NCBI GenBank assembly: GCA_002373675.1
Contig: DFLF01000009.1
Span: forward strand, 1 to 64,000
Length of the DNA stretch: 64,000 nucleotides
Source: Pseudobutyrivibrio sp. UBA3626
GTDB taxonomy: Bacteria > Bacillota > Clostridia > Lachnospirales > Lachnospiraceae
Reading direction: 5' to 3'
Below the pieces are notes generated by a model. It was given only the letters and a program-made list of their open reading frames with translations. It ran no database searches and was not told where the DNA came from. The position numbers and the translations under genes are program-made. Below are positions 9,222 through 16,765 of the stretch, piece after piece; the stretch's first letter is position 1; each line of letters starts with the position of its first letter.

Positions 9222-9429
9222 CGCTTATATATACACATGGAAAATGAAAAAAGCGACATATTTTTCAAAAAAAATTTAATTTACATCTTATATACACTAA
9301 AGCAGTTCGTCAATTAGACCTTTGATTTCTGCCATCAACAACCTGCTGACCATCCGTATCACCACACGACGGGCACTTAACTTTAGAACCATCGCCTATA
9401 TATACACATTTCAAATGAAAATGCGACAT
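9222..9429. repeat. Imperfect direct repeat (~37 bp) upstream of the peptide gene
   Basis: Two copies of a ~37-bp segment, 9222-9259 and 9393-9429, share CTATATATACACAT-type sequence, an AAATGAAAA stretch and a GCGACAT end. Read on the minus strand each begins ATGTCGC. They bracket the small zinc-ribbon frame and lie just upstream of the Nif11-type gene. Confidence 0.6.
9310..9429 (-). CDS. Small zinc-ribbon-like ORF (39 residues)
   Basis: A 39-codon frame with the knuckle KCPSCGD, typical of half a zinc ribbon, and no clear ribosome binding site. A second, degraded copy of its first ~37 bases lies at 9222-9259. It may be the start of a longer gene cut short rather than a functional micro-protein. 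A related CPECGNSD fragment is found at 13310-13387. Confidence 0.3.
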   Translation of the reverse strand: MSHFHLKCVYIGDGSKVKCPSCGDTDGQQVVDGRNQRSN

Positions 9430-9436
9430 GTTAACA

Positions 9437-10069
9437 CTAATCATTCAAATGAATATTCCATCCAGTATCTATTTTTTTATTAACTTTCTTCATTGTCTTT
9501 GAATCAAGCTTTGGCCAATCTGATACTTTAGTTGCTCTATTCGATACAAGATGTGCTTTCTCAGCGCATAAAGCGATGGGGGTATCTGAAAGTGAGTCAG
9601 AGTAAAAATTATCAATAACAGGAAAACCATGTTCCATAATGTAGAGCGACTTTTCCTTAGCATGCATAAAATTATTCATAAAAACACCGTATTTAATATT
9701 GTATTCAGTTGCAACGCACTTAACCCCAAGTCGTTTTGCTATAGGATTAATAATGCAGGTCGGTGATGCACTTATTATTAAATCATCATCTTTTTTCTGT
9801 GCCAGATACCAGGAAGCGATTTTCTTTTCATTCTTGTCCCAGTAACGTTCAATCTGCTCTTCAACATCATCAATCATCCCTAGAAATCCCAAAAATTTAC
9901 GATACATAAGATACTCAGGCATCTTCCCTAATCTATTAAGTGTAAAGCACTTTACCATCTTAGGAAGAAAAGTAAGCACAAGTTTGGGATGTCGCTTCAT
10001 ACAGTATAGAAAAAACTCCACAGTACAATTCGAAGGATATATAGTTCCATCAAAATCATATAGATTCAT
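9437..10069 (-). CDS. HAD-superfamily phosphatase, subclass IB
   Basis: 210 residues with all four HAD motifs: DFDGTIYPS at residues 5-13 (catalytic aspartates), ISASP in the middle, a lysine in the following helix, and YSDSLSDTP near the C-terminus. The helical cap between motifs I and II is typical of IB phosphatases (phosphoserine phosphatase/CicA type). The likely role is hydrolysis of a small phosphomonoester; the substrate cannot be read from sequence. ATG with AAGGAGA upstream, apparently monocistronic. Confidence 0.85.
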   Translation of the reverse strand: MNLYDFDGTIYPSNCTVEFFLYCMKRHPKLVLTFLPKMVKCFTLNRLGKMPEYLMYRKFLGFLGMIDDVEEQIERYWDKNEKKIASWYLAQKKDDDLIISASPTCIINPIAKRLGVKCVATEYNIKYGVFMNNFMHAKEKSLYIMEHGFPVIDNFYSDSLSDTPIALCAEKAHLVSNRATKVSDWPKLDSKTMKKVNKKIDTGWNIHLND

Positions 10070-10160
10070 ATTTTATCTCCTTAATGCGCAGACTGATAAG
10101 TTAGGATTTGTAGGGCGCTTCTTTTAGTAAGAGGTTGCCAAATTCCAGTTTGTGGATGAA

Positions 10161-10206
10161 AAGCCCCACCTCAGATGAATTAATGAATTCAAATGAAGTG
10201 GGGCTT
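10161..10206 (-). terminator. Terminator downstream of the lipoprotein gene
   Basis: Nine-bp GC-rich arms (AAGCCCCAC and GTGGGGCTT) followed on the minus strand by TTTT. It lies about 50 bases past the lipoprotein stop. Confidence 0.75.
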
Positions 10207-10252
10207 AGTGTTTATTTCACTAGTTTAACACACTAAAAATTAATATCAGTAA

Positions 10253-10762
10253 TTACTTCTGCTCTTTTTCGCCAACATACTCAAATGATTCTAGGAATGA
10301 CTTAGTATCTGCACTATTCTCATCCATCATAAAGAAGTCAAGTTCAACATAGTTCTTATCCCCTACATCAGCGAATGCCTTTATGCTTGGAGTATTACTA
10401 TTCCATGTAAAACCAACTAGCTCCCAGGTATAGTTTCCAAGTTTTACCTGTCCTTTGTCAGTGTATTTTGTTGTGTCTCTAGCAATAGCATCTGCTTTTG
10501 CCTTAGCCGCATCAGAAACACTAGAAGTCTTATTCTTATTATAAACTTTAATGATTAATTCGTTACTACCTTCACCTTTTCCAAATCTCTGTCCTACCTT
10601 GCCACTCTCCTTAGAATCAGTAAAACCTTCCGGAAGAGTTGCTTTGTACCAACCGAAATCCTGCTTAGATGATCCACCTGATGAACATGAACATCCGGCA
10701 AATAAACCAATCGCCAATGTAGCAATTGCCGCTACAACAACAAGAACTCTTAATTTTTTCAT
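10253..10762 (-). CDS. Lipoprotein of unknown function
   Basis: 169 residues with a type II signal peptide: a hydrophobic stretch ending in LFAGC, so the cysteine near position 23 would be lipidated after cleavage. The mature part begins with a Ser/Gly-rich linker (SCSSGGSSK) and continues as a compact ~140-residue globular domain with many beta-strand-like segments, no recognisable enzyme motif and no internal repeat. Expected at the outer face of the membrane. It has its own terminator and no co-directional neighbour within 150 bases. Confidence 0.75.
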   Translation of the reverse strand: MKKLRVLVVVAAIATLAIGLFAGCSCSSGGSSKQDFGWYKATLPEGFTDSKESGKVGQRFGKGEGSNELIIKVYNKNKTSSVSDAAKAKADAIARDTTKYTDKGQVKLGNYTWELVGFTWNSNTPSIKAFADVGDKNYVELDFFMMDENSADTKSFLESFEYVGEKEQK

Positions 10763-10958
10763 AGTTCCCTCCCCTTTCTCATACTACCTATTGAGCGTTT
10801 GCGAAAAACACTCTACCAGTTACTACATACATGATTCTAACATAATTATTCTTCATTTTCAAAGCAAAACCTGACATACTTATACAGGAGCTTAGGACTT
10901 ATATAATAATCTGGTATTTTATAGAACACTTCACCGAACACTTTGCGAACATTTGTTC

Positions 10959-10987
10959 TTGACTTGTGTTTTTTCCGGTCTTATAAT
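10959..10987 (+). promoter_or_regulatory. Consensus-like plus-strand promoter
   Basis: TTGACT (10959-10964), a 17-base spacer and TATAAT (10982-10987) match the housekeeping promoter closely. A CGGAGG ribosome site and an ATG follow within 20 bases. It is one of the few plus-strand signals in the window and drives only decayed reading frames. Confidence 0.75.
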
Positions 10988-11006
10988 GTTGCTACGGAGG
11001 TGTCCT

Positions 11007-11390
11007 ATGAGTGCGTATTTCAAGATGCAACAGTCTTATAAGATTAATGCATTTGGACATGATAGAATCATTAGTATCTCATATAGTTATGCTGATAGGT
11101 TGTGGAAATTGTTAGATGAGCCGGTAGGATAACTATATTCAGGTGCCTTTCAGTAAGGAAAGTGGTGGGGGTATCTCATCCTTTTACCAATGATACCTAT
11201 CATGTTTCCCTCGCAGACGACACATATGGTAATGTAAAAATAATATATATTGACAGCGCTGAGAATTATTTCGTACACGCCGAATAAAAAAAGCCGGCAC
11301 GACAGTTTTTATACTGGAGTCACCGAGTGGAGAGAAGAAGGAATACAATCTTTCTATTGAGAAGGATACATATAAAATAACTCAGAAATC
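11007..11390 (+). pseudogene. Decayed plus-strand gene of unknown family
   Basis: A 41-codon frame (11007-11132) begins at an ATG with a CGGAGG site under a strong promoter and stops early. Protein-like sequence continues in other frames: a stretch ending in YIDSAENYFVHAE (to about 11286) and another containing ESPSGEKKEYNLSIEKD (about 11312-11390). The arrangement is that of one ~120-residue gene broken by indels. I do not recognise the family. Confidence 0.5.
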
Positions 11391-11427
11391 AGGGCTAAGC
11401 CACATAATATTTATGTGGCTTAGCCCT
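11391..11427. terminator. Long perfect hairpin, bidirectional terminator
   Basis: A 17-bp perfect stem (starting AGGGCTAAGCCACATAA) with a 3-base loop lies between a plus-strand decayed gene and a minus-strand gene end. It shares AATCAGGGCTAA with the terminator at 8808. Confidence 0.65.
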
Positions 11428-11499
11428 TATGATTAATATCTAATATAGCCTTTTTGTAACGGGTTTTAGAACTTCTTAAAACAAATGAATTGACCCACA

Positions 11500-11691
11500 T
11501 TAAGCCTTTGGCTTCGATAACTGTGCCGTCAATATATCCTTGCATTCTTTCTTAAATCTATTAAACAATTCCCTGTTTTTTTCAAACTCTTTTTCAATAG
11601 CCTTTTTGTCCGGCATGTAATTATCATCCTTAACAAATAGACTCACTTCCTGTGGATTATATTTGATGTCATTTAATGTATAATCATTCAT
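11500..11691 (-). CDS. Small hypothetical protein paired with a JAMM protein
   Basis: 63 residues, charged and largely helical (EKEFEKNRELFNRFKKECKD), with no known motif. AAGGAGA precedes the ATG, 11 bases after the stop of the JAMM-domain gene, so the two are co-transcribed. No function can be assigned. Confidence 0.55.
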   Translation of the reverse strand: MNDYTLNDIKYNPQEVSLFVKDDNYMPDKKAIEKEFEKNRELFNRFKKECKDILTAQLSKPKA

Positions 11692-11702
11692 AGCTTGTCT
11701 CC

Positions 11703-12317
11703 TTATCTATAGTATAGTCCAACTTCGCTTGCTCGTGCTAAAAATGTCAATGCCGCTGTGTAGATTTCCTTTTCTGTTGAATTTTCATCTAGCTCTTCTA
11801 CACATTCATTAAATAAGTCTTTTGCATTCTCATAAATATATTCGTCATCCTTACAAAGATAATGTATGTTGCCTTGATTAGTAACCACAACTATCATTCT
11901 TATGGACTCAAAATGAAGGAAAAATTTGACGTCTTCAAGTGATAATGTTTGAACAGATGGATGATTATGTAATATAACTACACATTTACTACCTGAAACT
12001 AACAAATGATACGATGCCGTATCAGAACATACATCTACTTCATGCTCATCACCATATGCCACTCCTATACCTTCAAGTGGTTTATCTGAATCTAACGCAC
12101 ATGTTATAGCCACTTCATTACTATTATTCTCATTCAATGAAGTCCACAATACAAGTACCGAAAGTTGATAAAGAATATCATTCTCCATATCAGAAAAACC
12201 CTTGAATTGAACACGCGGTATTTTATTAATTGCCACATCTGTTATATCAATCTTATGATCTCTTTTCTTTGCATAAAGTGCATTATCTTGTATTACTTCA
12301 AATATATTATCTTTCAT
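11703..12317 (-). CDS. JAMM/MPN-domain (RadC-like) protein
   Basis: About 204 residues. The centre carries VILHNHPSVQTLSLEDV, a JAMM metal-binding motif (HxHP, then Ser and Asp), as in RadC and JAB-domain proteins. The gap between the second histidine and the serine is one residue shorter than in canonical RadC, so metal binding may differ. I place the start at the ATG at 12317: GGGGAG lies directly upstream and the promoter's -10 box at 12340-12345 would put the RNA start downstream of the earlier in-frame ATG at 12335. RadC-like proteins are common on mobile elements, fitting the debris around it. Target unknown. Confidence 0.7.
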   Translation of the reverse strand: MKDNIFEVIQDNALYAKKRDHKIDITDVAINKIPRVQFKGFSDMENDILYQLSVLVLWTSLNENNSNEVAITCALDSDKPLEGIGVAYGDEHEVDVCSDTASYHLLVSGSKCVVILHNHPSVQTLSLEDVKFFLHFESIRMIVVVTNQGNIHYLCKDDEYIYENAKDLFNECVEELDENSTEKEIYTAALTFLARASEVGLYYR

Positions 12318-12339
12318 TAACTCCCCTTTATTCATTTAT

Positions 12340-12367
12340 ATTCTAGCATGTATAATCTAAAAGTCAA
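12340..12367 (-). promoter_or_regulatory. Promoter of the JAMM gene pair
   Basis: TTGACT (12362-12367), a 16-base spacer and TAGAAT (12340-12345) on the minus strand. The resulting 5' leader is only about 15 bases. Confidence 0.6.
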
Positions 12368-12509
12368 CTTGTGCCCTCATTAGTATAATTATAAAAATGT
12401 AAGGTTACAATTGATGTAAGACTTTAAGCATATACAAAAACGGTTGAGTTCTATAAAATGTTAATCACCACAAAAATTGAAGATACGTTTATATGATGAA
12501 GATGGAGAA

Positions 12510-12827
12510 TTACAAGCCTCGTATAATACTTAGGTAATCCTGTCTTTGGTCTACAACTGCATATACTATAACCTGTCTCTTATCATCATCAACCTTATAA
12601 AACACAAGATCTTTTTCCAAAATCAAAACCAGGTATCCTTGTCGATTAAGTATATTATACCTTGGCTTTGTACCAATGTATGGATTCATTCCTAAACTCA
12701 TTATAGCCTCTTCAAGATTATCCAATTTTTCCAGAGCAATATCCGTTCCAAAATTTTCCGCTACATAAAGGACAGTTTTTCTAATTAAGGAATCTGCTGT
12801 GTCAGTTCTTATAACTTCGTACTTCAA
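12510..12827 (-). CDS. ParE/RelE-type toxin
   Basis: 105 residues of the RelE/ParE superfamily: N-terminal helices, then strands ending in YLVLILEKDLVFYKVDDD and VIVYAVVDQRQDY, the usual C-terminal core of ParE-like toxins. Members act on gyrase or on ribosome-bound mRNA; which applies here cannot be told. The start overlaps the antitoxin stop by four bases, the classic antitoxin-first arrangement. Confidence 0.85.
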   Translation of the reverse strand: MKYEVIRTDTADSLIRKTVLYVAENFGTDIALEKLDNLEEAIMSLGMNPYIGTKPRYNILNRQGYLVLILEKDLVFYKVDDDKRQVIVYAVVDQRQDYLSIIRGL

Positions 12828-13108
12828 GCCTTACCCTCCTTAAGAAGACTCCTTAATTCGTCAAACGTATCTTTCATAGGTGCAACTCTTCCAAACTTAA
12901 CATCTTCATCTGCTTCTGCGAGAGTCTCCAAAAGTTCAATCCTTGCTTTCATTCTTTTATATTCTTCGTATGCGAGTGTAACCGTATCCCCTCGTCCATT
13001 TACCGTAATAATAACAACTTCGTTATCCTCACGGCACTGTTTGGAAATTTCATTATAGTGATTTCGCAAATCTGCAGATGGTCTGATTACTTCTTGCTTT
13101 GCAAACAT
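12824..13108 (-). CDS. Phd/YefM-type antitoxin
   Basis: 94 residues from the ATG at 13108, which has GGAGGGG six bases upstream; longer in-frame starts lack a site. The N-terminal half (IRPSADLRNHYNEISKQC, then VVIITVNGRGDTVTLAYEEY) is the Phd/YefM DNA-binding fold, and the helical C-terminus would wrap the toxin. It is expected to autorepress the promoter just upstream. Complete pair, so probably functional. Confidence 0.85.
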   Translation of the reverse strand: MFAKQEVIRPSADLRNHYNEISKQCREDNEVVIITVNGRGDTVTLAYEEYKRMKARIELLETLAEADEDVKFGRVAPMKDTFDELRSLLKEGKA

Positions 13109-13135
13109 AATTATCCCCTCCATTTTTATAGGCAT

Positions 13136-13164
13136 ATTATATCATCGTTTGTCTATGCAGGCAA
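13136..13164 (-). promoter_or_regulatory. Toxin-antitoxin promoter
   Basis: TTGCCT (13159-13164), a 17-base spacer and TATAAT (13136-13141) on the minus strand, leaving a leader of about 20 bases before the antitoxin ATG. Confidence 0.65.
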
Positions 13165-13189
13165 TATCTTAATAGTAAAAAACAACGCA

Positions 13190-13209
13190 GCAAAATTGCG
13201 ACGCCATTC
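13190..13209. repeat. GCGACGCCATTC repeat, copy 1
   Basis: The segment GCAAAATTGCGACGCCATTC recurs with one base fewer at 34213-34231. The second copy follows a GTCGCA/TGCGAC hairpin and sits next to an integrase tail. Both copies are next to mobile-element debris. Confidence 0.5.
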
Positions 13210-13230
13210 GTTAATTTGTAAATATCCAAA

Positions 13231-13257
13231 GTTGACAGAAGGAGTCCCCCTGTCAAC
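13231..13257. repeat. Interspersed palindromic repeat (TTGACAG...CTGTCAA)
   Basis: Arms GTTGACAG and CTGTCAAC enclose AAGGAGTCCCC. Near-identical copies lie at 41000-41025 and 49051-49077, all between genes. Similar GGGGAC-type repeats in other Firmicutes are associated with REP-type transposases; that association is an inference here. Confidence 0.65.
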
Positions 13258-13309
13258 TAATAGTTTTTTTCTCGTAGTGTATTCTTCCTTATATTTTCCA
13301 ACATTTACC

Positions 13310-13387
13310 TCATTTATTACATTTTAGTTTAGCCGTGTCGTATAACTTTACATCCGAGTTACCACATTCAGGACATTTTCTTTGTTT
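13310..13387 (-). pseudogene. Zinc-ribbon gene fragment
   Basis: A 25-residue open frame without a start codon, containing RKCPECGNSDVKLYD and a further cysteine near the end (KCNK). It looks like the C-terminal zinc knuckle of a larger protein. It overlaps, in another frame, the truncated VirB6-like fragment, marking a deletion junction around 13380-13400. Confidence 0.45.
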
Positions 13388-13612
13388 TAAGGCGTAATTT
13401 TACCATGCTTGCTATTGGAAGCATTGCCGAATCAGACAGGTTATGAATCAGACTGTATATGTTTCCATTCCATCCTTGAGGAGTCTTAGAAACCTCAACA
13501 GCGATTTGTCCTGTTTTCTCATTAACATCTTTGTACATCGTGTTGAGGTTTTCTAAAATCATCCCAGATAGGCACTCCCTTATCCACTCTTCTATGAACT
13601 AAAAAATCCCAT
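13368..13612 (-). pseudogene. VirB6/TrbL-like conjugation gene, 5' fragment
   Basis: A fragment of the polytopic mating-channel protein of Tn1549-type conjugative elements. The ATG at 13612 has an AGGAG site, but after four codons the frame breaks; from about 13600 the sequence reads FIEEWIRECLSG, then MILENLNTMYKDVNEKTG and SKTPQGWNG, then is cut off after LPIASMV, where membrane segments should follow. It therefore carries both a small indel and a 3' truncation. Family assignment is from memory of the conserved N-terminus of these proteins. Confidence 0.65.
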
Positions 13613-13734
13613 AACATTTTCTCCTTTCGTATATGATATTAAATATAGTTGTTACATAATCGGGCATAAAAAACCGATGTGTAGTACTTTCCATACCTCA
13701 CATCGGGATTAAATATCTTTATTCTATTTACATT

Positions 13735-14448
13735 CTATATAGTTCTTATCATAAATTCGCAACGATAATCATAAAATGGCATTATCGGAACAACTATTCT
13801 TTCTCCTAGACCACTAGCGTCAAATTCGGATACAGTAAAAAATGATAGCTTATCCTTATAATACTTTATAAGTGATTCATCTTCGGTATTATCAGCAGCA
13901 AATAAATACATAAACTTACATCCTGCTCTTTGCTTGATTTCCTTGGCTATTGGAAGAACATACCGGTAAAATATTATAGCACCTATTCCCGTCAAATCAT
14001 CTTGTTCCTTTTTACACTTTTCTCTATGGTTCTGATTAATACAAAACTGTGTTAATTCAACACCTGACATAGTACTTGCAACTTTATTTATTTCGTCTTT
14101 TTCTTTTGCATCTGCCATAAAATCTCTCAAAAAAGCAATCGCTTCTTGCTTGTCTTGTGGCATTAACTTTAATAGCTCATCTTTATTCTTTTCCAACAGG
14201 TCATAAATATCCTCAGAAAAAGAATTTCCAATCATACCACACTTCAAAGCAAAATATAGAACTATGTCATCATCATGAAGTCTATCTAATACAAGATACA
14301 CCGCATTCCAGTCTTCTGTATCTTCTTCCCATGCCACATTTTTTAAGTAATCCACTAGATTAGGATTCATATCGTTCTCAAAATCCTCTATCTTTTCTTT
14401 CCACCTTGGAAATAGAGATAATCTGATACATGAAAAACGTTCATTCAT
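13735..14448 (-). CDS. Hypothetical protein, possible GNAT-like C-terminus
   Basis: 237 residues. The first 120 are acidic and helical with no recognisable domain. Residues ~160-215 (VLPIAKEIKQRAGCKFMYLFAADNTED...YYKDKLSF) resemble the acceptor half of GNAT acetyltransferases, where a helix and strand precede a Y..LGF-like end. The start overlaps the stop of a 53-codon gene by four bases, so the two are translationally coupled. Such pairs are common in mobile regions; no function can be assigned. Confidence 0.5.
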   Translation of the reverse strand: MNERFSCIRLSLFPRWKEKIEDFENDMNPNLVDYLKNVAWEEDTEDWNAVYLVLDRLHDDDIVLYFALKCGMIGNSFSEDIYDLLEKNKDELLKLMPQDKQEAIAFLRDFMADAKEKDEINKVASTMSGVELTQFCINQNHREKCKKEQDDLTGIGAIIFYRYVLPIAKEIKQRAGCKFMYLFAADNTEDESLIKYYKDKLSFFTVSEFDASGLGERIVVPIMPFYDYRCEFMIRTI

Positions 14449-14606
14449 ATGCGAGCTCCTTGCTTACGAAGCTTTTCTTCCATCATCTTTACCTTTTTTT
14501 CTATTTCTTCATCCGTTTCAGGTTTGAGTTGAGCTATTTTATTCAAAATATCTAGCCCTCTTTTACCTTTTAGATTCAAAATATAAGGTGTCCTTGGTAT
14601 ATGCAT
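14445..14606 (-). CDS. Small basic protein coupled to the GNAT-like gene
   Basis: 53 residues, starting at the ATG at 14606 with AGAGGAAG seven bases upstream; an ATG at 14624 would give 59 residues. After MHIPRTPYILNLKGKRGLDI comes a charged helix (EIEKKVKMMEEKLRKQG). The stop overlaps the next start as ATGA. Neither the family nor the role is known, but the coupling and ribosome site indicate that it is real. Confidence 0.6.
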   Translation of the reverse strand: MHIPRTPYILNLKGKRGLDILNKIAQLKPETDEEIEKKVKMMEEKLRKQGARI

Positions 14607-14718
14607 ATGACCACTTCCTCTCATTTATGCAAGTCCTATTTACACTATTATAATAGCATATTATGTCGTAAATTTAAAGGTATATACCAATGTGAGATAT
14701 GTAATTGTCAATGTACTT

Positions 14719-15525
14719 TTAGACATAAAAGATGTCAAATTCATCCTTGTCTTTCATTTTTAATTCTGTGGCTAAATACTTCTTTACATCAAAGATGTTC
14801 TTCTTATCGAAGTCATATGTCTCCTTGTAATTAGGATGCTTTTTTATATCATACTTATCCGATAGAAATGGTCTTACACCACGAAGTTGCAAGATACATT
14901 TGCCACCATCCATAACAGCAATCTCATCTTTACTCATTAGGTCTTTACCCATCTTAGTAAAGCTAGTTGAATACGACCTAGAGCCTCCTCTAGTATCAGA
15001 GGTGTTATATAAATCAATTGTTTCTTTACCTAGAAGTTCTGCTAAGTCCTTTAACGTATCTTTCCCCTTGCCACTGAGAAATAGTAAGCTATCACAGTTA
15101 CCTTCAATCGTCTGCGCATGCTCCTTATAGTTAGCCTTAAGCTGACTCTTACTTTGCAGGATTATTGATGCTGATATCTCACGAGACCTTATAACTGCTA
15201 TTAGACGTTGCATATCGGAAATCCTGATGTTGGCAAATTCATCAAAAAGACACATTGCATGTATAGGAAGTCTCCCACCATACTTATCATCTGCCTTTGT
15301 ACATAAAGCATTCATCATCTGTGAGATGCAAAGTGCGCTTACAAAATCAAATGTTGAGTCTTTATCAGATGTGATAATAAAAAGAGCACTCTTTCTATCC
15401 CCTAACTTATCTAGTTCTAGCTCGTCGAAACTCATAATCTCTCTTAGTGAGGCTATATCAAAGGGTGCTAATCTAGCACCGCAGGATATAAGAATTGAAC
15501 GCGCAGTCTTTCCTGTTGCTAATTG
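14719..15525 (-). pseudogene. VirD4-type coupling protein, 3' part
   Basis: About 268 codons of the C-terminal half of a type IV coupling protein (VirD4/TraG). Visible are GARLAPFDIASLREIM, the Walker B segment CLFDEFANI, the strand ASIILQSKSQLK and the C-terminal FLSDKYDIKKHPNY. The N-terminal membrane segments and Walker A are absent: the frame opens at a TGA at 15526, exactly where IS200-like sequence begins. The longest ATG-initiated piece starts at 15435. With the VirB6-like fragment it shows that an integrative conjugative element once occupied this site. Confidence 0.8.
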
Positions 15526-15529
15526 TCAA

Positions 15530-16388
15530 TGGTTTGTCATACTTAAAAGCATCAAAATTTTTGATACAATCAGTACCACCAGCTTAGCTGGTGGTTTGTT
15601 CTGCGGCTATAAGCCGCTGTTTCCTGCTTGCCTCTAAAGAGGCACTGAGTAGTCCGCCTTCCGCACTACTTTCTCTGGCTAACGCTAAAGCGTTTTATTC
15701 GTTGCCCTACTTCACCGGCTCACCCGTGAACGGGTCAATATATTCCTTTAGCGTCATTTGATCATATTCTAAATCTTCTTTCAATTGATTTCTTATGTAC
15801 TCTTCAATCTTTTTTGCATTTTTTCCTACTGTGTCCACATAATAACCTCTACAACAAAAATGCCTATTCCCATACTTATACTTAAGATTTGCATGTCGCT
15901 CGAATATCATTAACGAACTCTTTCCCTTTAAATACCCCATTATTTGCGAAACGCTGTACTTAGGCGGTATTCTCACGAACTTATGTATATGATCGGGGCA
16001 TGCCTCTGCCTCTATTATTTCTATACCCTTTCGTTTGCATAGCTCACTTAATATGTGTGCTATATATCTGCTCTAATCTTATTGTATATTATTTTCCTTC
16101 TGTACTTTGGTGCAAATACGATATGGTACTTACATTCCCATCGCGTATGTGCTATACTATTTTTATCCATTTGGATCCTCCTCTGTTATTCTAGTGCGGT
16201 TGGCGAACCACACACATTATAACATGGGAGGTTTTTGCTTGAAGCTAAAGCTAACTGGGAACCACCCAACATAGCAGGTGGTTTATTTTTTACTGTGATA
16301 CAATAAGGAGTCTCACCCCATTTTAGTTCGTGCTTCGCACGAAGGGGTTCGACGTGTAGCATTTTGACTTCGTCAAAACGCAACCTAT
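15530..16388 (-). mobile_element. IS200-like insertion sequence (approximate ends)
   Basis: The element consists of a frameshifted Y1 transposase gene flanked by hairpin-rich ends. The left end has ACCAGCTTAGCTGGT, GCGGCTATAAGCCGC, GCCTCTAAAGAGGC and GCTAACGCTAAAGCG. The right end has TTCGTGCTTCGCACGAA and TTTTGACTTCGTCAAAA. There are no inverted terminal repeats, as expected for IS200/IS605. Limits are set by the break in the VirD4-like gene and by the T-box terminator. Confidence 0.7.
15707..16170 (-). pseudogene. IS200-family TnpA transposase, frameshifted
   Basis: The ATG at 16170 (GGAGGATCC upstream) opens a normal IS200 transposase: TRWECKYHIVFAPKYRRK. A two-base TA insertion near 16072 shifts the frame to an early stop. 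The remainder continues in the next frame with IIEAEACPDHIH, the HUH metal motif, then SVSQIMGYLKGKSS containing the catalytic tyrosine, and ends at 15707. Both active-site elements are present but can no longer be made as one protein. Confidence 0.85.
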
Positions 16389-16687
16389 AAAAAAATCCCA
16401 ACAATCTTACGATTGCTGGGACAGGTAATCTTATTCCTGCGGTGCCACCCGGCTTGACGATAGCTTCTCTCTATCGACCACTTAACGCATACCATCATAT
16501 GCTGACATTGTTAACGAAGTGTCTGCTCCGTCTCGGCTACTGTTCTCACATGTTCACCAAAGCCCTCGAAAGTCCATTCATCAAAATATATTCTGCTGTA
16601 ATCCCACCATCTACAGCTCTCTCTCAGAATAGGGAAATTGACTCCTTACTCTTTCTCATCGGTTTAACTCGTATTAAATTAGTTAGT
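16389..16687 (-). promoter_or_regulatory. T-box leader, probably tryptophan-specific, without target gene
   Basis: On the minus strand this is a complete T-box leader. It starts with a stem I region (GATGAGAAAGAGTAA and AGAGAGCTG). The probable specifier is TGG at 16574-16576 in the context GAATGGAC. The T-box antiterminator bulge GGGTGGCACCGC lies at 16439-16450. An intrinsic terminator follows (stem TCCCAGCAATC/GATTGTTGGGA and seven T residues at 16389-16395). TGG would mean control by uncharged tRNA-Trp. Directly downstream is the IS200-like element, then the VirD4 fragment, so the regulated gene is absent. Confidence 0.85.
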
Positions 16688-16716
16688 ATTAAAACATACT
16701 ATTATTCATTTGTCAA
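16688..16716 (-). promoter_or_regulatory. Promoter of the T-box leader
   Basis: TTGACA (16711-16716), 17 bases, TTTAAT (16688-16693) on the minus strand, immediately upstream of the T-box leader. Confidence 0.7.
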
Positions 16717-16765
16717 TAAAAATATTTTTGTGTCGGCTTTATTCTATATTTGCCGGTTATGTGTT

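Noticed and set aside
16186..16404. A 72-codon minus-strand frame at the end of the IS200-like element
   Set aside because: It covers the terminal hairpins and the T-box terminator and includes the transposase's upstream region; its composition reflects palindromes, not protein.
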